Origin: Diphasiastrum complanatum
Taxonomy: Eukaryota > Streptophyta > Lycopodiopsida > Lycopodiales > Lycopodiaceae
DNA: 64,000 nucleotides
NCBI GenBank assembly: GCA_029204225.1
Contig: CM055095.1
Span: 58,180,865 to 58,244,864 of the forward strand
Direction: 5' to 3'
The notes under the pieces are model-generated. The model did not search any database, was not told where the DNA came from, and was given only the letters and a program-made list of their open reading frames with translations. A program made the position numbers and the translations under genes. Below, in pieces: positions 24,113 to 33,171 of the stretch; position 1 is the first letter of the stretch; each line of letters starts with the position of its first letter.

Positions 24113-24124
24113 GCTCTGATACCA
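24113..24124 (-). other. Primer-binding site (initiator tRNA-Met)
   Basis: The complement is TGGTATCAGAGC, the standard plant copia PBS, directly abutting the LTR at 24125. This fixes the LTR as the 5' LTR of a minus-strand element. Confidence 0.85.
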
Positions 24125-24134
24125 TGTTGATTTT

Positions 24135-24144
24135 CACACGTGTG
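24135..24144. promoter_or_regulatory. CACACGTGTG palindrome
   Basis: Exact 10-bp palindrome with a G-box core, near the inner end of the LTR at 24125-24784. Role unknown. Confidence 0.5.
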
Positions 24145-24285
24145 GACTGTCCACTACATGTACTTGTGATCTCCTAAGGTGTGTAGATGCACCAAGATCA
24201 AGACTAGATTGAGATTCAAGATCAATCTTGTATCCTATGGCAAAAACACACTACTACATGCATTCAATCACTTCCAACTCTCACT

Positions 24286-24295
24286 CACACGTGTG
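24286..24295. promoter_or_regulatory. CACACGTGTG palindrome
   Basis: Second exact copy in the same LTR, about 490 bp from its sense-strand start. The corresponding distance also holds a copy in LTRs D and E. Confidence 0.5.
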
Positions 24296-24879
24296 GGAAG
24301 TATTCAAAAAATAATCTAAGTAAAAACAAGCCGCTCTCCTCGGGTAGAGAGAGAAAATGCATCAAGAGCTCTCGGGTAGAGAGAGAAAGCTAGAAATCCA
24401 ATAACTCACAAAATCCATGAAATCACCAAATCAATTGATTTCAAAATGAGGAGTACAATGATACTAGTAGGTCCACGAGCTACCACTATGCTTAACTATG
24501 ATTGGACCACATTTTGTCACCTCTTGATCCTATTGGATCATTGATCTATGCACCTCTTAATTCTATTGGACTATATTCAAGCACACCTCAATTTCCTATT
24601 GGACCTCACAAGATTCCACCTCTATATCCTATTGGACCTCTTGGAATTCATCAAACAAAAACTTTACACTTGTCTACACTCTAATTAGCATGTGTTTAGC
24701 CTCTTACTCTATTTTGGCTCAGTAGTGGCATTACAAGTGGAAATGCATAATTTGCCATCTATGCCAAATTTATTCCTATCAACATCCTACACCTAGATGC
24801 TTGATGTAAAAAACATAAGACCCCTATATCTAACATAGATAATCTTTTTCAATTCTTCACAACTTCATCATTCAACAAG

Positions 24880-25375
24880 AGAATACCATCTTTTGAAACG
24901 TGGCGGCAGAAATACTAGCTTCTCCTGGGCACCAAGCTATAGGAATTGGATTTATCATCATTAATGGAATGATGGGTGTCTCTATGTCCATAGAAGATGG
25001 TAGGATATATTATTCTTCCGTGGTGGTTTCTATCTGGCATCTATTGGAATCCGCACAATCCACAATGGCCAGTGCTTGACCCCAATTGATTATATTAGTT
25101 GATCTTGTATAGTATCCTTTTGGCTGGATTGGAACACTATTAGATTTGTTATATGTGGTAGATGACCAGTCATCATAAACCTTGGCAAGCTTAACGTGGC
25201 CAGCCGAGTCGACAGTGATTCATTTTTCATTGTTGCCAAAGGCTATTTTACTGCGCTTCCAATCTTGGACGACGCTTGTCATTTGTAGCCAAGGTGTGTA
25301 AAGCGCAGGCATCCCAAAGGGAGCCGGGAACCACGACTTAGCTTCCCAGCCTTCAACTCTTGCCATCCAAATCCA
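24880..25375 (-). pseudogene. Probable gypsy internal region upstream of pol
   Basis: The minus strand from 25375 is open for about 57 codons: 'WIWMARVEGWEAKSWFPAPF', 'GMPALYTPWLQMTSVVQDWK', and 'IAFGNNEK' followed by a TGA where Trp would fit. It continues with 'HVKLAKVYDD' and 'SVPIQPKGYYTRSTNIINWG'. It lies collinear with, and 5' of, the gypsy pol remnant and is cut by the copia insertion at 25376. I read it as the gag-protease or spacer part of that gypsy element; no DTG/DSG protease triad was found, so this rests on position. Confidence 0.5.
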
Positions 25376-26030
25376 TGTGAAAAATACAGATCCTAAGTGG
25401 ATCTAAACTCCAAGATCATTGGCTTGAATGCTTGCACTCCGAACTACATAAGCTAGGAATTGGCAACACATTCTATGCTACCTAGAATGCAAAGAACTTG
25501 ATCAAAAAGCATTTATCACAAATGGAAACTTCCATAAACATCAAGTGCGGCCCAAAATAGCATTATACAGTCCATAATACATCAGCCTATCACTTTTGGA
25601 AAGCACCTAAGATCATACACAATAGCTTGAAGACAATACACACAACAATGCTCTCAATGGAGGAAGAAACAATGACAATGATCTATTGATCTCAATGAAG
25701 CATACAAAAGGTTTCTCCAACCTGTTCTCCACGACTTCCCTACTATTTATGGATGAGGAAGATGACTCTCTCTCCTCTCTCTAGAAGGTACTTGACCCTA
25801 GATATTCCCTATATAGGAAAAATAGCTAAAAATGGCTTATATGACCAAAATACATCAAAATGGTCTCATTTTGAAGGGTATGAAGTTTGACACTTCATCA
25901 TACTGAAAAAATACAGTAAATAAAAACATTTTGGCCTGGTTCACACGTGTGAAACTCCAGAACCAAAACTATTTACAATTTTAGCCAATTTAGGCCTCAA
26001 ACTAGCTAGGAAATGTTGACAATTTTCACA
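25376..26030 (-). repeat. Element B 3' LTR
   Basis: 655 bp, ends TGTGAAAA..TTTTCACA. Contains CACACGTGTG at 25942-25951, about 80 bp from the sense-strand LTR start, and 'ctatatagg' (about 25808-25816) as a possible TATA region. Confidence 0.93.
25942..25951. promoter_or_regulatory. CACACGTGTG palindrome in B 3' LTR
   Basis: Exact copy; flanked symmetrically by TT and AA ('ttcacacgtgtgaa'), giving a 14-bp palindrome. Confidence 0.5.
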
Positions 26031-26250
26031 CTCCCTCTTCAACATTGGATGCTAGTTTCAACATAGTCTTTGAGCACATTCCAAGATTAGATCTATGCAT
26101 TAAATATAGGTCCTTTCCCAATGGTTTGGTGAAGATATCAGCCACACACTCCTTTGAAGAGACATGTTGAAGCTCCACCTCTTTGGCAATGACTTGATCT
26201 CTCACAAAATGGTGAGCAATCTCAATGTGCTTGCTCCTTGCATGAAAAAA
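26026..26250 (-). pseudogene. Element B RNase H C-terminus, shifted frame
   Basis: The last ~75 residues of the polyprotein lie in another frame from the main ORF. They include HARSKHIEIAHHF, then 'KEVELQHVSSKECVADIFTK' and 'MLKLASNVEEGV', the usual copia C-terminus. The frames meet at the A6 run at 26245-26250 (T6 in sense), where one extra base explains the shift. The stop codon lies at 26026-26028, inside the 3' LTR. If the extra base is an assembly or read error, the element is fully coding. Confidence 0.88.
26031..26040 (-). other. Element B polypurine tract
   Basis: The complement is GAAGAGGGAG, directly before the 3' LTR. The gag-pol frame runs through it: codons GAA GAG GGA GTG and a TGA stop formed by the first LTR bases. 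Confidence 0.9.
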
Positions 26251-29200
26251 CAGGATTGCTTGCCAAGCTTTGGGCTGAAAGGTTATCACAAAGTATGATT
26301 GGAGTCTTCTCTGGTTCCAGCAAGTGAAGATCCAATAACATCCTCTTGATCCAAAGAATCTCCTTGGTGCATGTTGTTAATGCCTTGTACTCGGCTTCGG
26401 TGGAAGATAGAGAGATAGTTGGTTGCTTCTTTGATAGCCATGAGACCACTCCATCTCCAAGATAGATTGCAAAGGCACTTGTTGACTTCCTATCCATTTG
26501 ATCACCTGCAAAATCTGAATCTGAAAATCCACAAAGGTTAGGTGTAGTACCTCCATACAAGATGCCAAAATCTCTAGATCCCGAGATGTATCTAAGTACT
26601 CTCTTTCCTAGCTTCCAATGAGCCTCACTAGGATCTTGCATAAATTGACTTAGTTTACCAACCACAAAGCTTAGATCAGGTCTTGTGATGGTTAACCATA
26701 TAAGAGATCCTATTAGCTTTCTATAGAGAGTAATGTCCTTGAAGGATCTTTCATTACTTCTTGTAGTTAGCTTTACATTTGATTCCATAGGAGTAGAAAC
26801 AACTTTACAATCTTCCATATGAAACCTTTTTAGAATAGAGTTAACATACTTTTCTTGACATATGAATGTAGATTTAGAAGTTCTAATAATCTCTATTCCT
26901 AAGATATAATGAAGTTTACCAAGATCTTGAATTTCAAACTCTCTTTTGAGTGCCATCTTGATTTCATCTATATCTAGATTGTTACCACCACTTAAGATAA
27001 TGTCATCAACATAGATCAAAAGTAAAGTGATATCATTTTCATTCAATCTAAAGTAGAGAGAATGATCATACTCACTCATAACAAAGTTTTGAGAAAGTAA
27101 GAAGGAATTGAGCTTAGCATACCAACTCCTTGGTGCTTGCTTTAGCCCATACAAACTCTTTTGGAGATAGCACACATGATTAGGCTCATCATGTGAAACA
27201 TAGCCCTCGGGTTGCTCCATGTAAATATCTTCTTCAAGATCACCATTCAAGAAGGCATTAGTAACATCCATTTGCCACATATCCCAATCATAAAGAGTTG
27301 CAAGAGAGATTAGGATTCGAATAGTTACCATCTTTGCCACGGGTGCAAAGGTCTCATCATAGTCAATACCATATTCTTGAGCATACCCCTTTGCCACCAA
27401 CCTTGCCTTGTACTTGTTGATTGATCCATCTTGATTTGTCTTGATCTTGAAGATCCACTTACAACCAATTGCTTTCTTGTCCTTTGGAAGCTTTACCAAC
27501 CTCCATGTGTTGCTTTTGATGAGTGCTTGATGCTCATGATCCATGGCTTGGATCCATTCCTTCTTTTGAATTGCTTCACCTACACAAGTTGGTTCATCAA
27601 AAGAGGTAAGAAAAGCAAAGTTAGAGTTGTCCACCACTTGCTTTCCTTTTTCATCATAGGTTAGCCTTGATGGCTTAGCCCTTTGCCTTTGAGTCTTCCT
27701 TGAAGTTTGCTTTGGAGTGGCATCTCCATCTTCATCCAAGACATCTTGCACATCATGATGATTAGTAGGCACATCAACATCAACATCAACAACATTGGAA
27801 ACATTCTCTTCATGAAAGATGACATCCCTACTTATGACAACTTTCTTTGTAGAAGGAATGTACACTTTGTAAGCCTTGCTTACTTCACTATAGCCAACAA
27901 ACACACCCTTCTTTGATGAAGGATCTTCTTTAGTTCTATCATCAAGTGTGATATTGACAAAACATGTACATCCAAAGATCCTACAATGCTTGACACTCGG
28001 CCTTCTACCATAAAGAACCTCATGAGGAGTTTTACCATCCAAGGAAGCACTTGTCCATCTATTACATAGATAGTTAGCACATGCTAAAGCTTCCCCCCAA
28101 AAAGACTTAGCAAGATTAGCATGTAGTCTCATTGCCTTGGCACATTCACAAAGGGTTCTATTCTTCCTCTCGGCCACTCCATTCTGTTGTGGAGTCCTAG
28201 GACTAGACATCTCCCTCTTAATCCCATGTGCTATAGAAAAGTCTTTGAACCTATTTGAGGTGTATTCCCCTCCATTATCAGATCTTAAGCATTTGATCTT
28301 TGTATTGAATTGGTTTTCCATTTCATTCTTGAACTTGACAAATGCAGCAAACACTTCATCCTTACTTTTAAGAAGATAGATCCAAGTATACCTACTAAAG
28401 TCATCAATGAAAGTTGCATACATCTTTGCCCCACCATTGCTAGTTGTACTAGAAGAATGAATATCAGAATGCACAAGTTGAAAAGCTTCTTTAGATCTAG
28501 AAGTAGATCTAGAATAAGCAAGTCTATGAGATTTGGACAAGGCACAATGTTCACAAACACTATTGTTTGCAACAAGACTTTTAGGGAGACCAAGAACAAG
28601 CTCTTTCTTTGCCATTACCTCCAAAGATTTGAAGTTGGGATGGCCCAACCTCTTGTGCCAAACTTCTTGGTTTGTCAATTGCTCCCTAGCCATACATCCT
28701 TCATGATTAGAGATCACACATGCATCAAGCTTGAAAAGTTTACCATGCCTCCTACCTTGAGCAATCAAGGATCCACATTTACTTATCAAACATGCATCTC
28801 CAATGAACTCCACATCAAGTCCTTTGTCAATCATTTGACTTACACTAAGCAAATTCTTAGTGATTGAAGGAATGTACAAAACATTTTCAAGATTTGCTTT
28901 CCTATTTGTTGAAAGGGAAATAGGAATAGTGCCTATGCCTTTGATGTCACATTGACCATCATTTGCAGTGTAGATGATGTTACCTTCTCCCTCATAAGAC
29001 AATAAGGATGTAAAGTATTCCTTATGTCTTGTCATGTGAGATGAGGCTCCACTATCAATCCACCAAGGATCATTATCATCTATGTTGGCTAACAAACTTG
29101 AAGTCATAACAAGTGATTCACATGTGTTATGTTCTTCCTCATCTATTGTAAGATTTCCTTGCCTCTCTCCTTGCTCTCTTTTCTTCTTATAACATTCATT

Positions 29201-29980
29201 TGCAAAATGACCTTTTATCCCACAATAAAAGCACTTAAACTTTGACTTATTGTTCTTAGTAGAAGAGGAAGAGGAAGAGTGATCATCATGATCAAAGTTA
29301 CCACCTTTGGACCATTTCCCTTTGCCTTTACCTTTGCCCTTGAATTTGCCTTTTGTGAAGAAAGCCTCTTCACCTCCACCTTGCAAGGATGCACCATCAA
29401 GCTTTGATTGCAACCTATGTTCTTCAGCCAATAAGATTTCTTGCAAGTCAACCACACTTGGCAAGACTCTTTGAATGGCAAAACTTTGCACAAGGTTAGC
29501 ATGTTCATTTAGCAAACCATTCAACATAACTTGGACTATTTCACCATCTTTTATGTTCTCATCAATGCATGCTAAATCATCACTTAGGGACTTAACTCTC
29601 AAGATAAATGCATGAGCACTTTCACCCTCTCTTTGCCTACTAGAAAATATTTGTCTCCTTAGGGTCAATACCCTAGATGTAGACTTTGATTCAAAGAGCT
29701 TCTTTAAGGCATTCCATGCCTCACTTGCACTTTGACACTTTCCAACTTCCTTGAGAAGTTCATTTGTAACATTCATTTTAATGATATGAAGAGCCCTTTT
29801 GGCCTTCTTATCAAACCTTTGTTGCTCTTGAAGTGTGAGAGGTCTCTCTTCAATTTCTGCAACTATGTCCATGAGTTCATTCAACTCAAGTAAGGACTCC
29901 ATCCTCACTTTCCAAGTAGAGTAGTTTGATGAACTCAACCTTTCACTAGACTCTAGCATGATCCCACCATTGGAAGCCAT
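26222..29980 (-). CDS. Copia gag-pol polyprotein (element B)
   Basis: 1252 codons. Domains by residue: UBN2-type gag (about 20-200, with STWKVRMESL at 21-30); Lys/Gly-rich basic stretch 209-226; CX2CX4HX4C zinc knuckle C250-C263; aspartic protease WWIDSGASSH with DSG at 309-311; GAG-pre-integrase with HKRLGH 442-447 and C476/C479 completing the zinc site; integrase core with D506, D568 and E604; linker 670-800; reverse transcriptase with D905 and YVDD 990-993; RNase H with GFSDSDFAGD 1151-1160, STEAEY 1193-1198 and CDN 1231-1233. All catalytic residues up to RNase H are intact. Start 29980 is chosen because MASNGGIMLE aligns with the gag starts of elements C, D and E. The frame ends early because of a homopolymer shift; the remaining RNase H tail is in the next frame. 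It works in virus-like particles to copy and integrate the element. Confidence 0.95.
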   Translation of the reverse strand: MASNGGIMLESSERLSSSNYSTWKVRMESLLELNELMDIVAEIEERPLTLQEQQRFDKKAKRALHIIKMNVTNELLKEVGKCQSASEAWNALKKLFESKSTSRVLTLRRQIFSSRQREGESAHAFILRVKSLSDDLACIDENIKDGEIVQVMLNGLLNEHANLVQSFAIQRVLPSVVDLQEILLAEEHRLQSKLDGASLQGGGEEAFFTKGKFKGKGKGKGKWSKGGNFDHDDHSSSSSSTKNNKSKFKCFYCGIKGHFANECYKKKREQGERQGNLTIDEEEHNTCESLVMTSSLLANIDDNDPWWIDSGASSHMTRHKEYFTSLLSYEGEGNIIYTANDGQCDIKGIGTIPISLSTNRKANLENVLYIPSITKNLLSVSQMIDKGLDVEFIGDACLISKCGSLIAQGRRHGKLFKLDACVISNHEGCMAREQLTNQEVWHKRLGHPNFKSLEVMAKKELVLGLPKSLVANNSVCEHCALSKSHRLAYSRSTSRSKEAFQLVHSDIHSSSTTSNGGAKMYATFIDDFSRYTWIYLLKSKDEVFAAFVKFKNEMENQFNTKIKCLRSDNGGEYTSNRFKDFSIAHGIKREMSSPRTPQQNGVAERKNRTLCECAKAMRLHANLAKSFWGEALACANYLCNRWTSASLDGKTPHEVLYGRRPSVKHCRIFGCTCFVNITLDDRTKEDPSSKKGVFVGYSEVSKAYKVYIPSTKKVVISRDVIFHEENVSNVVDVDVDVPTNHHDVQDVLDEDGDATPKQTSRKTQRQRAKPSRLTYDEKGKQVVDNSNFAFLTSFDEPTCVGEAIQKKEWIQAMDHEHQALIKSNTWRLVKLPKDKKAIGCKWIFKIKTNQDGSINKYKARLVAKGYAQEYGIDYDETFAPVAKMVTIRILISLATLYDWDMWQMDVTNAFLNGDLEEDIYMEQPEGYVSHDEPNHVCYLQKSLYGLKQAPRSWYAKLNSFLLSQNFVMSEYDHSLYFRLNENDITLLLIYVDDIILSGGNNLDIDEIKMALKREFEIQDLGKLHYILGIEIIRTSKSTFICQEKYVNSILKRFHMEDCKVVSTPMESNVKLTTRSNERSFKDITLYRKLIGSLIWLTITRPDLSFVVGKLSQFMQDPSEAHWKLGKRVLRYISGSRDFGILYGGTTPNLCGFSDSDFAGDQMDRKSTSAFAIYLGDGVVSWLSKKQPTISLSSTEAEYKALTTCTKEILWIKRMLLDLHLLEPEKTPIILCDNLSAQSLASNPVFSCKEQAH

Positions 29981-31140
29981 GATTCTAATGTTTCTTCAAC
30001 TTTTAGGTTCTGTCCTAAAGCACTTAGCACTCACTTTTCTCTCAACAAATGATAGATAAAGAGATCTATGAAGATTTAGGACCCTAAAACACTTCTATCT
30101 TGAACCTAGATGGTTTCCAAGCATAGAAAGGAAGATTGAAACACATGCAACACTTTGCACACACTAAGAATGGATTACAAAATCAAACCAACCTGAACAC
30201 ACTCTTGCTTAAGCTCTCAAACTTTCCAGCAAGTGACCAAATCAAGTTATGGTGTGAAGAGTTACTTGCATTCTTAGAAAATACCCAAAACTAGGATGCC
30301 AAGATTACCTAGTAATGAACAAACTTGATCAACATATGATCAACACACTAAGATATTGATTCAACCTGTAAAACCACATGTAAACCACACTTCTAAAAGT
30401 TTATAAACTCCAGCAAGTGATAAATACAAGATTTAGAGGTGAATGAATGAGCACACTTAGTGAATCACAAGACTAGCTTCACTATCTTGTCAAATCTTGG
30501 TGTTTAGATGTAGATCTAAGATCACTTCACATGAGAATGTTCCTCAACCTGTTAAGAACCTGAAAACACACTTGCATAATGGTTAACACCTTCCAGCAAA
30601 TGCTCCAATCAAATTACATAAGTAGAGCTACTTACATGCTCAACAAAGTACACCAAAAATTATGCCAAAATTGATGACAATCTTTACAATATGCTCTTCA
30701 CAATGGAGCTTACAATATGTTCACCCAAAAAAGGGGATCTTTCATCCAAATGGGAGCTTTGCTCAGCCTTTAGGAGAATTACAACTCACTCAAAAGAGCA
30801 TTTGTCATCCACTTAAGGAGAAGTTTCATCCACTTAAGGAGAGTGTTCATCCAAGAATGGAGATTGTCAACAATAGGATTGAAAAGAACATTGTTAGTAT
30901 TGAATATGCACAAGCCTCACAATCACAAATGATTAGGTGTTATGATCTGATCCAAAATAGTTTCTTTTCAGCCTCTGATCTTCAATAGACCTAAAATATG
31001 CTTTTGATCCACAAGTTCAACTCACAAAACAAAGGTTAGTAAGATTTGATCAACAAAGCAATGCAAAATCATGCTAGAACTTGATCAAACATCCAAATAT
31101 CACCAAAAATGGAATACTTACTGTAAATAGAAGCCAACCA
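29981..31140 (-). other. Element B leader (5' UTR)
   Basis: 1.16 kb between PBS and gag start, long for copia but similar to the ~0.7 kb leaders of D and E. Contains a 22-bp direct repeat on the plus strand around 30810-30850 ('ccacttaaggaga' twice, 22 bp apart). Probably holds packaging and dimerisation signals; none can be assigned by eye. The 108-codon plus-strand ORF here is antisense and not supported. Confidence 0.7.
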
Positions 31141-31152
31141 GCTCTGATACCA
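31141..31152 (-). other. Element B primer-binding site
   Basis: The complement is TGGTATCAGAGC, matching the 3' end of plant initiator tRNA-Met; abuts the 5' LTR without spacer. Confidence 0.95.
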
Positions 31153-31808
31153 TGTGAAAAATACAGATCCTAAGTGGATCTAAACTCCAAGATCATTGGC
31201 TTGAATGCTTGCACTCCAAACTACATAAGCTAGGAATTGGCAACACATTCTATGCTACCTAGAATGCAAAGAACTTGATCAAAAAGCATTTATCACAAAT
31301 GGAAACTTCCATAAACATCAAGTGCGGCCCAAAATAGCATTATACAGTCCATAATACATCAGCCTACCACTTTTGGAAAGCACCTAAGATCATACACAAT
31401 AGCTTGAAGACAATACACACAACAATGCTCTCAATGGAGGAAGAAACAATGACAATGATCTATTGATCTCAATGAAGCATACAAAAAGGTTTCTCCAACC
31501 TGTTCTCCACGACTTCCCTACTATTTATGGATGAGAAAGATGACTCTCTCTCCTCTCTCTAGAAGGTACTTGACCCTAGATATTCCCTATATAGGAAAAA
31601 TAGCTAAAAATGGCTTATATGACCAAAATACATCAAAATGGTCTCATTTTGAAGGGTATGAAGTTTGACACTTCATCATACTGAAAAAATACAGTAAATA
31701 AAAACATTGTGGCCTGGTTCACACGTGTGAAACTCCAGAACCAAAACTATTTACAATTTTAGCCAATTTAGGCCTCAAACTAGCTAGGAAATGTTGACAA
31801 TTTTCACA
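31153..31808 (-). repeat. Element B 5' LTR
   Basis: 656 bp, almost identical to the LTR at 25376-26030. Promoter and polyadenylation signals of the element reside here. CACACGTGTG at 31720-31729. Confidence 0.93.
31720..31729. promoter_or_regulatory. CACACGTGTG palindrome in B 5' LTR
   Basis: Exact copy, about 80 bp from the sense start of the LTR, in U3 if the TATA-like stretch downstream is the promoter. Confidence 0.5.
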
Positions 31809-31995
31809 CTACTTTCTCTTGTGCATGACGATCTGAAAATCAAACTCCAACAATAGAAGTAACCGACGAGTGATTCTCCCTATGTTGCAAGTTTTATTAA
31901 CAAGATAAAGCAAGGGTTGACGGTTCATATAAAAAGCAAAATTGGTGGCCATCAAATCATGCCAAAATTTCTTAATCGCATAAATCATAGCCAGT
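31809..31995 (-). pseudogene. Ty3/gypsy RNase H fragment
   Basis: The minus strand reads 'AMIYAIKKFWHDLMATNFAF', 'YMNRQPLLYLVNK' and 'IGRITRRLLLLLEFDFQIV'. This is the TDH.AL..LVNK block of gypsy RNase H with TDH altered to MNR. It is a different gypsy copy from the 21.4-25.4 kb remnant, which has its own RNase H. It is trapped between element B and the LTR of element C. Confidence 0.8.
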
Positions 31996-32415
31996 TGTGA
32001 AAATATGTAGGTCTAGAACCTATCAAGAAGCATGTGAGGCTACTCTTGTAGGTCAAGGATGGTCAAAAAGAGAGACTCTCAAGTCTTATCCATTTCTCTT
32101 TTTGTCATCTAGTAGAAAGGTAGAGGCAATGTGGCATCTAGGTTGCTTTCTCTCTCCACGAGTTCTAGAAGGCCTCTTGTATTATAAATAAGGTGGCTTT
32201 GTACCTCAATAATATACTTCTTCAAGTAAAGCTTTTTGATCCATTGGAGGTGTAATGATAGTTAGATTGTGATGAATGCTCTTGCCTTTTTGCTAACTAG
32301 CTTGCCAATGTTTTCCATCTCTTTGTTTTTGGAATAGAAGCTAGTTTAGTGTGCAAACATTCATTTCCTTGTTCCTTGTACTTGAACTTGGTTCACACGT
32401 ATGAAAAAGTTCTCA
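31996..32415 (+). repeat. Element C 5' LTR
   Basis: 420 bp from TGTGAAAATA to AGTTCTCA, followed at once by a PBS. TATA-like 'attataaat' at about 32182. 'cacacgtatg', one base off the palindrome, lies about 20 bp before the LTR end. Shorter than the LTRs of B, D and E. Confidence 0.78.
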
Positions 32416-32427
32416 TGGTATCAGAGC
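32416..32427 (+). other. Element C primer-binding site
   Basis: TGGTATCAGAGC, initiator tRNA-Met type, directly after the LTR. Confidence 0.92.
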
Positions 32428-33171
32428 TTGATAGGAGAATACACATCTAATCATTGCTTTATCAAATGGAATGACTTCTCATCATTGTTGATGAAATTTT
32501 GCCTCGACTAGCACTCGATTTTGAGATAACTAGATCCACTCTTATCATCACTTATTAACATATCTTTTTCTTTGATTTTAGAGCTATACGGCCTACTATA
32601 GCAGCACGTGTGAGTCCTCTAATCGAGATAGAGTGGGGGCTATGTTACTTCTCATCTCTTCCATCCATGTAGCATATGAATAGGAAGCTAATCAAGGCTA
32701 GTTTGTGATGCAAGTGACCTCAAGAGGATTTGTGGATCCTAAGGAGAGTTCTTGACATTCAAGTGAGGCATGTTGAAGAAGAAAAACAGAGTTTTACATG
32801 CTTGAAGGCTGTACTATCTAAGATCCCTTATTGTAGGAGTCAAAAATAGCAAATTTTGACTATCTTTCAATTTTCTTCAATCCAAGAAGAATTGTTTGGA
32901 TCTATGATCCTATGAATGGATGAAACTTTCTAAATGATAAATCTGATTTTTTTTAAGCTATTTCACACGTGTGAACGCATATTTACTTCATCCACTTTTG
33001 CTTTGAAAAATTTAGTGCAAATTTTGTCTAGCACCTAGAAATTGGAACTTTTGGCCTTCTTTGATTTCTCAATCATTTGTTAGCTTGATCCAAGTAATCA
33101 ATAGTCTACATTTGATTAGTTTTGAACCTCTTAAAACATTCATTTAGAAAGCCAAAATCAATTCTCTAGAT
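32428..33171 (+). other. Element C leader
   Basis: 744 bp between PBS and gag start, no ORF of note. Contains an exact CACACGTGTG at 32964-32973, outside the LTR. Confidence 0.65.
32964..32973. promoter_or_regulatory. CACACGTGTG palindrome in C leader
   Basis: Exact copy with symmetric flanks ('ttcacacgtgtgaa'), as in element B. Confidence 0.45.

Larger units (their letters stand above)
24125..24784 (-). repeat. Copia 5' LTR, body of element lost
   Basis: 660 bp, TGTTGA..TCAACA ends. PBS sits on the low-coordinate side, so it faces minus. The body that should follow at lower coordinates is missing; gypsy sequence resumes within about 60-100 bp. It carries the palindrome CACACGTGTG twice and the paired CTCTCTACCCGAG motifs. 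The 5-bp flanks (tacca/tccta) do not match, so it is not a simple solo-LTR insertion. Confidence 0.8.
25376..31808 (-). mobile_element. Nearly intact Ty1/copia retrotransposon (element B)
   Basis: 6433 bp with two LTRs (25376-26030 and 31153-31808). I counted four substitutions and one 1-bp indel between them, under 1%, so it is young. In minus-strand order it has a 5' LTR, PBS, ~1.16 kb leader, one long gag-pol frame, a PPT and a 3' LTR. Gene order protease-integrase-RT-RNase H defines copia. The only coding lesion I see is one homopolymer frameshift in RNase H. The flanks 'atcca' and 'ctact' do not form a target duplication, and the two sides are unrelated parts of gypsy elements. This suggests recombination after insertion. 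Confidence 0.95.

Noticed and set aside
24125-24784. Solo LTR inserted in gypsy
   Set aside because: A PBS remains attached on one side and the 5-bp flanks do not match, so it is a truncated element and not a clean solo LTR.
28310-28867. 185-codon plus-strand ORF
   Set aside because: Exact antisense shadow of the integrase/protease part of element B.
30662-30988. 108-codon plus-strand ORF in the element B leader
   Set aside because: Antisense to the leader of a minus-strand element, repetitive (HPLKE.. repeats reflect a short DNA direct repeat), no motif.
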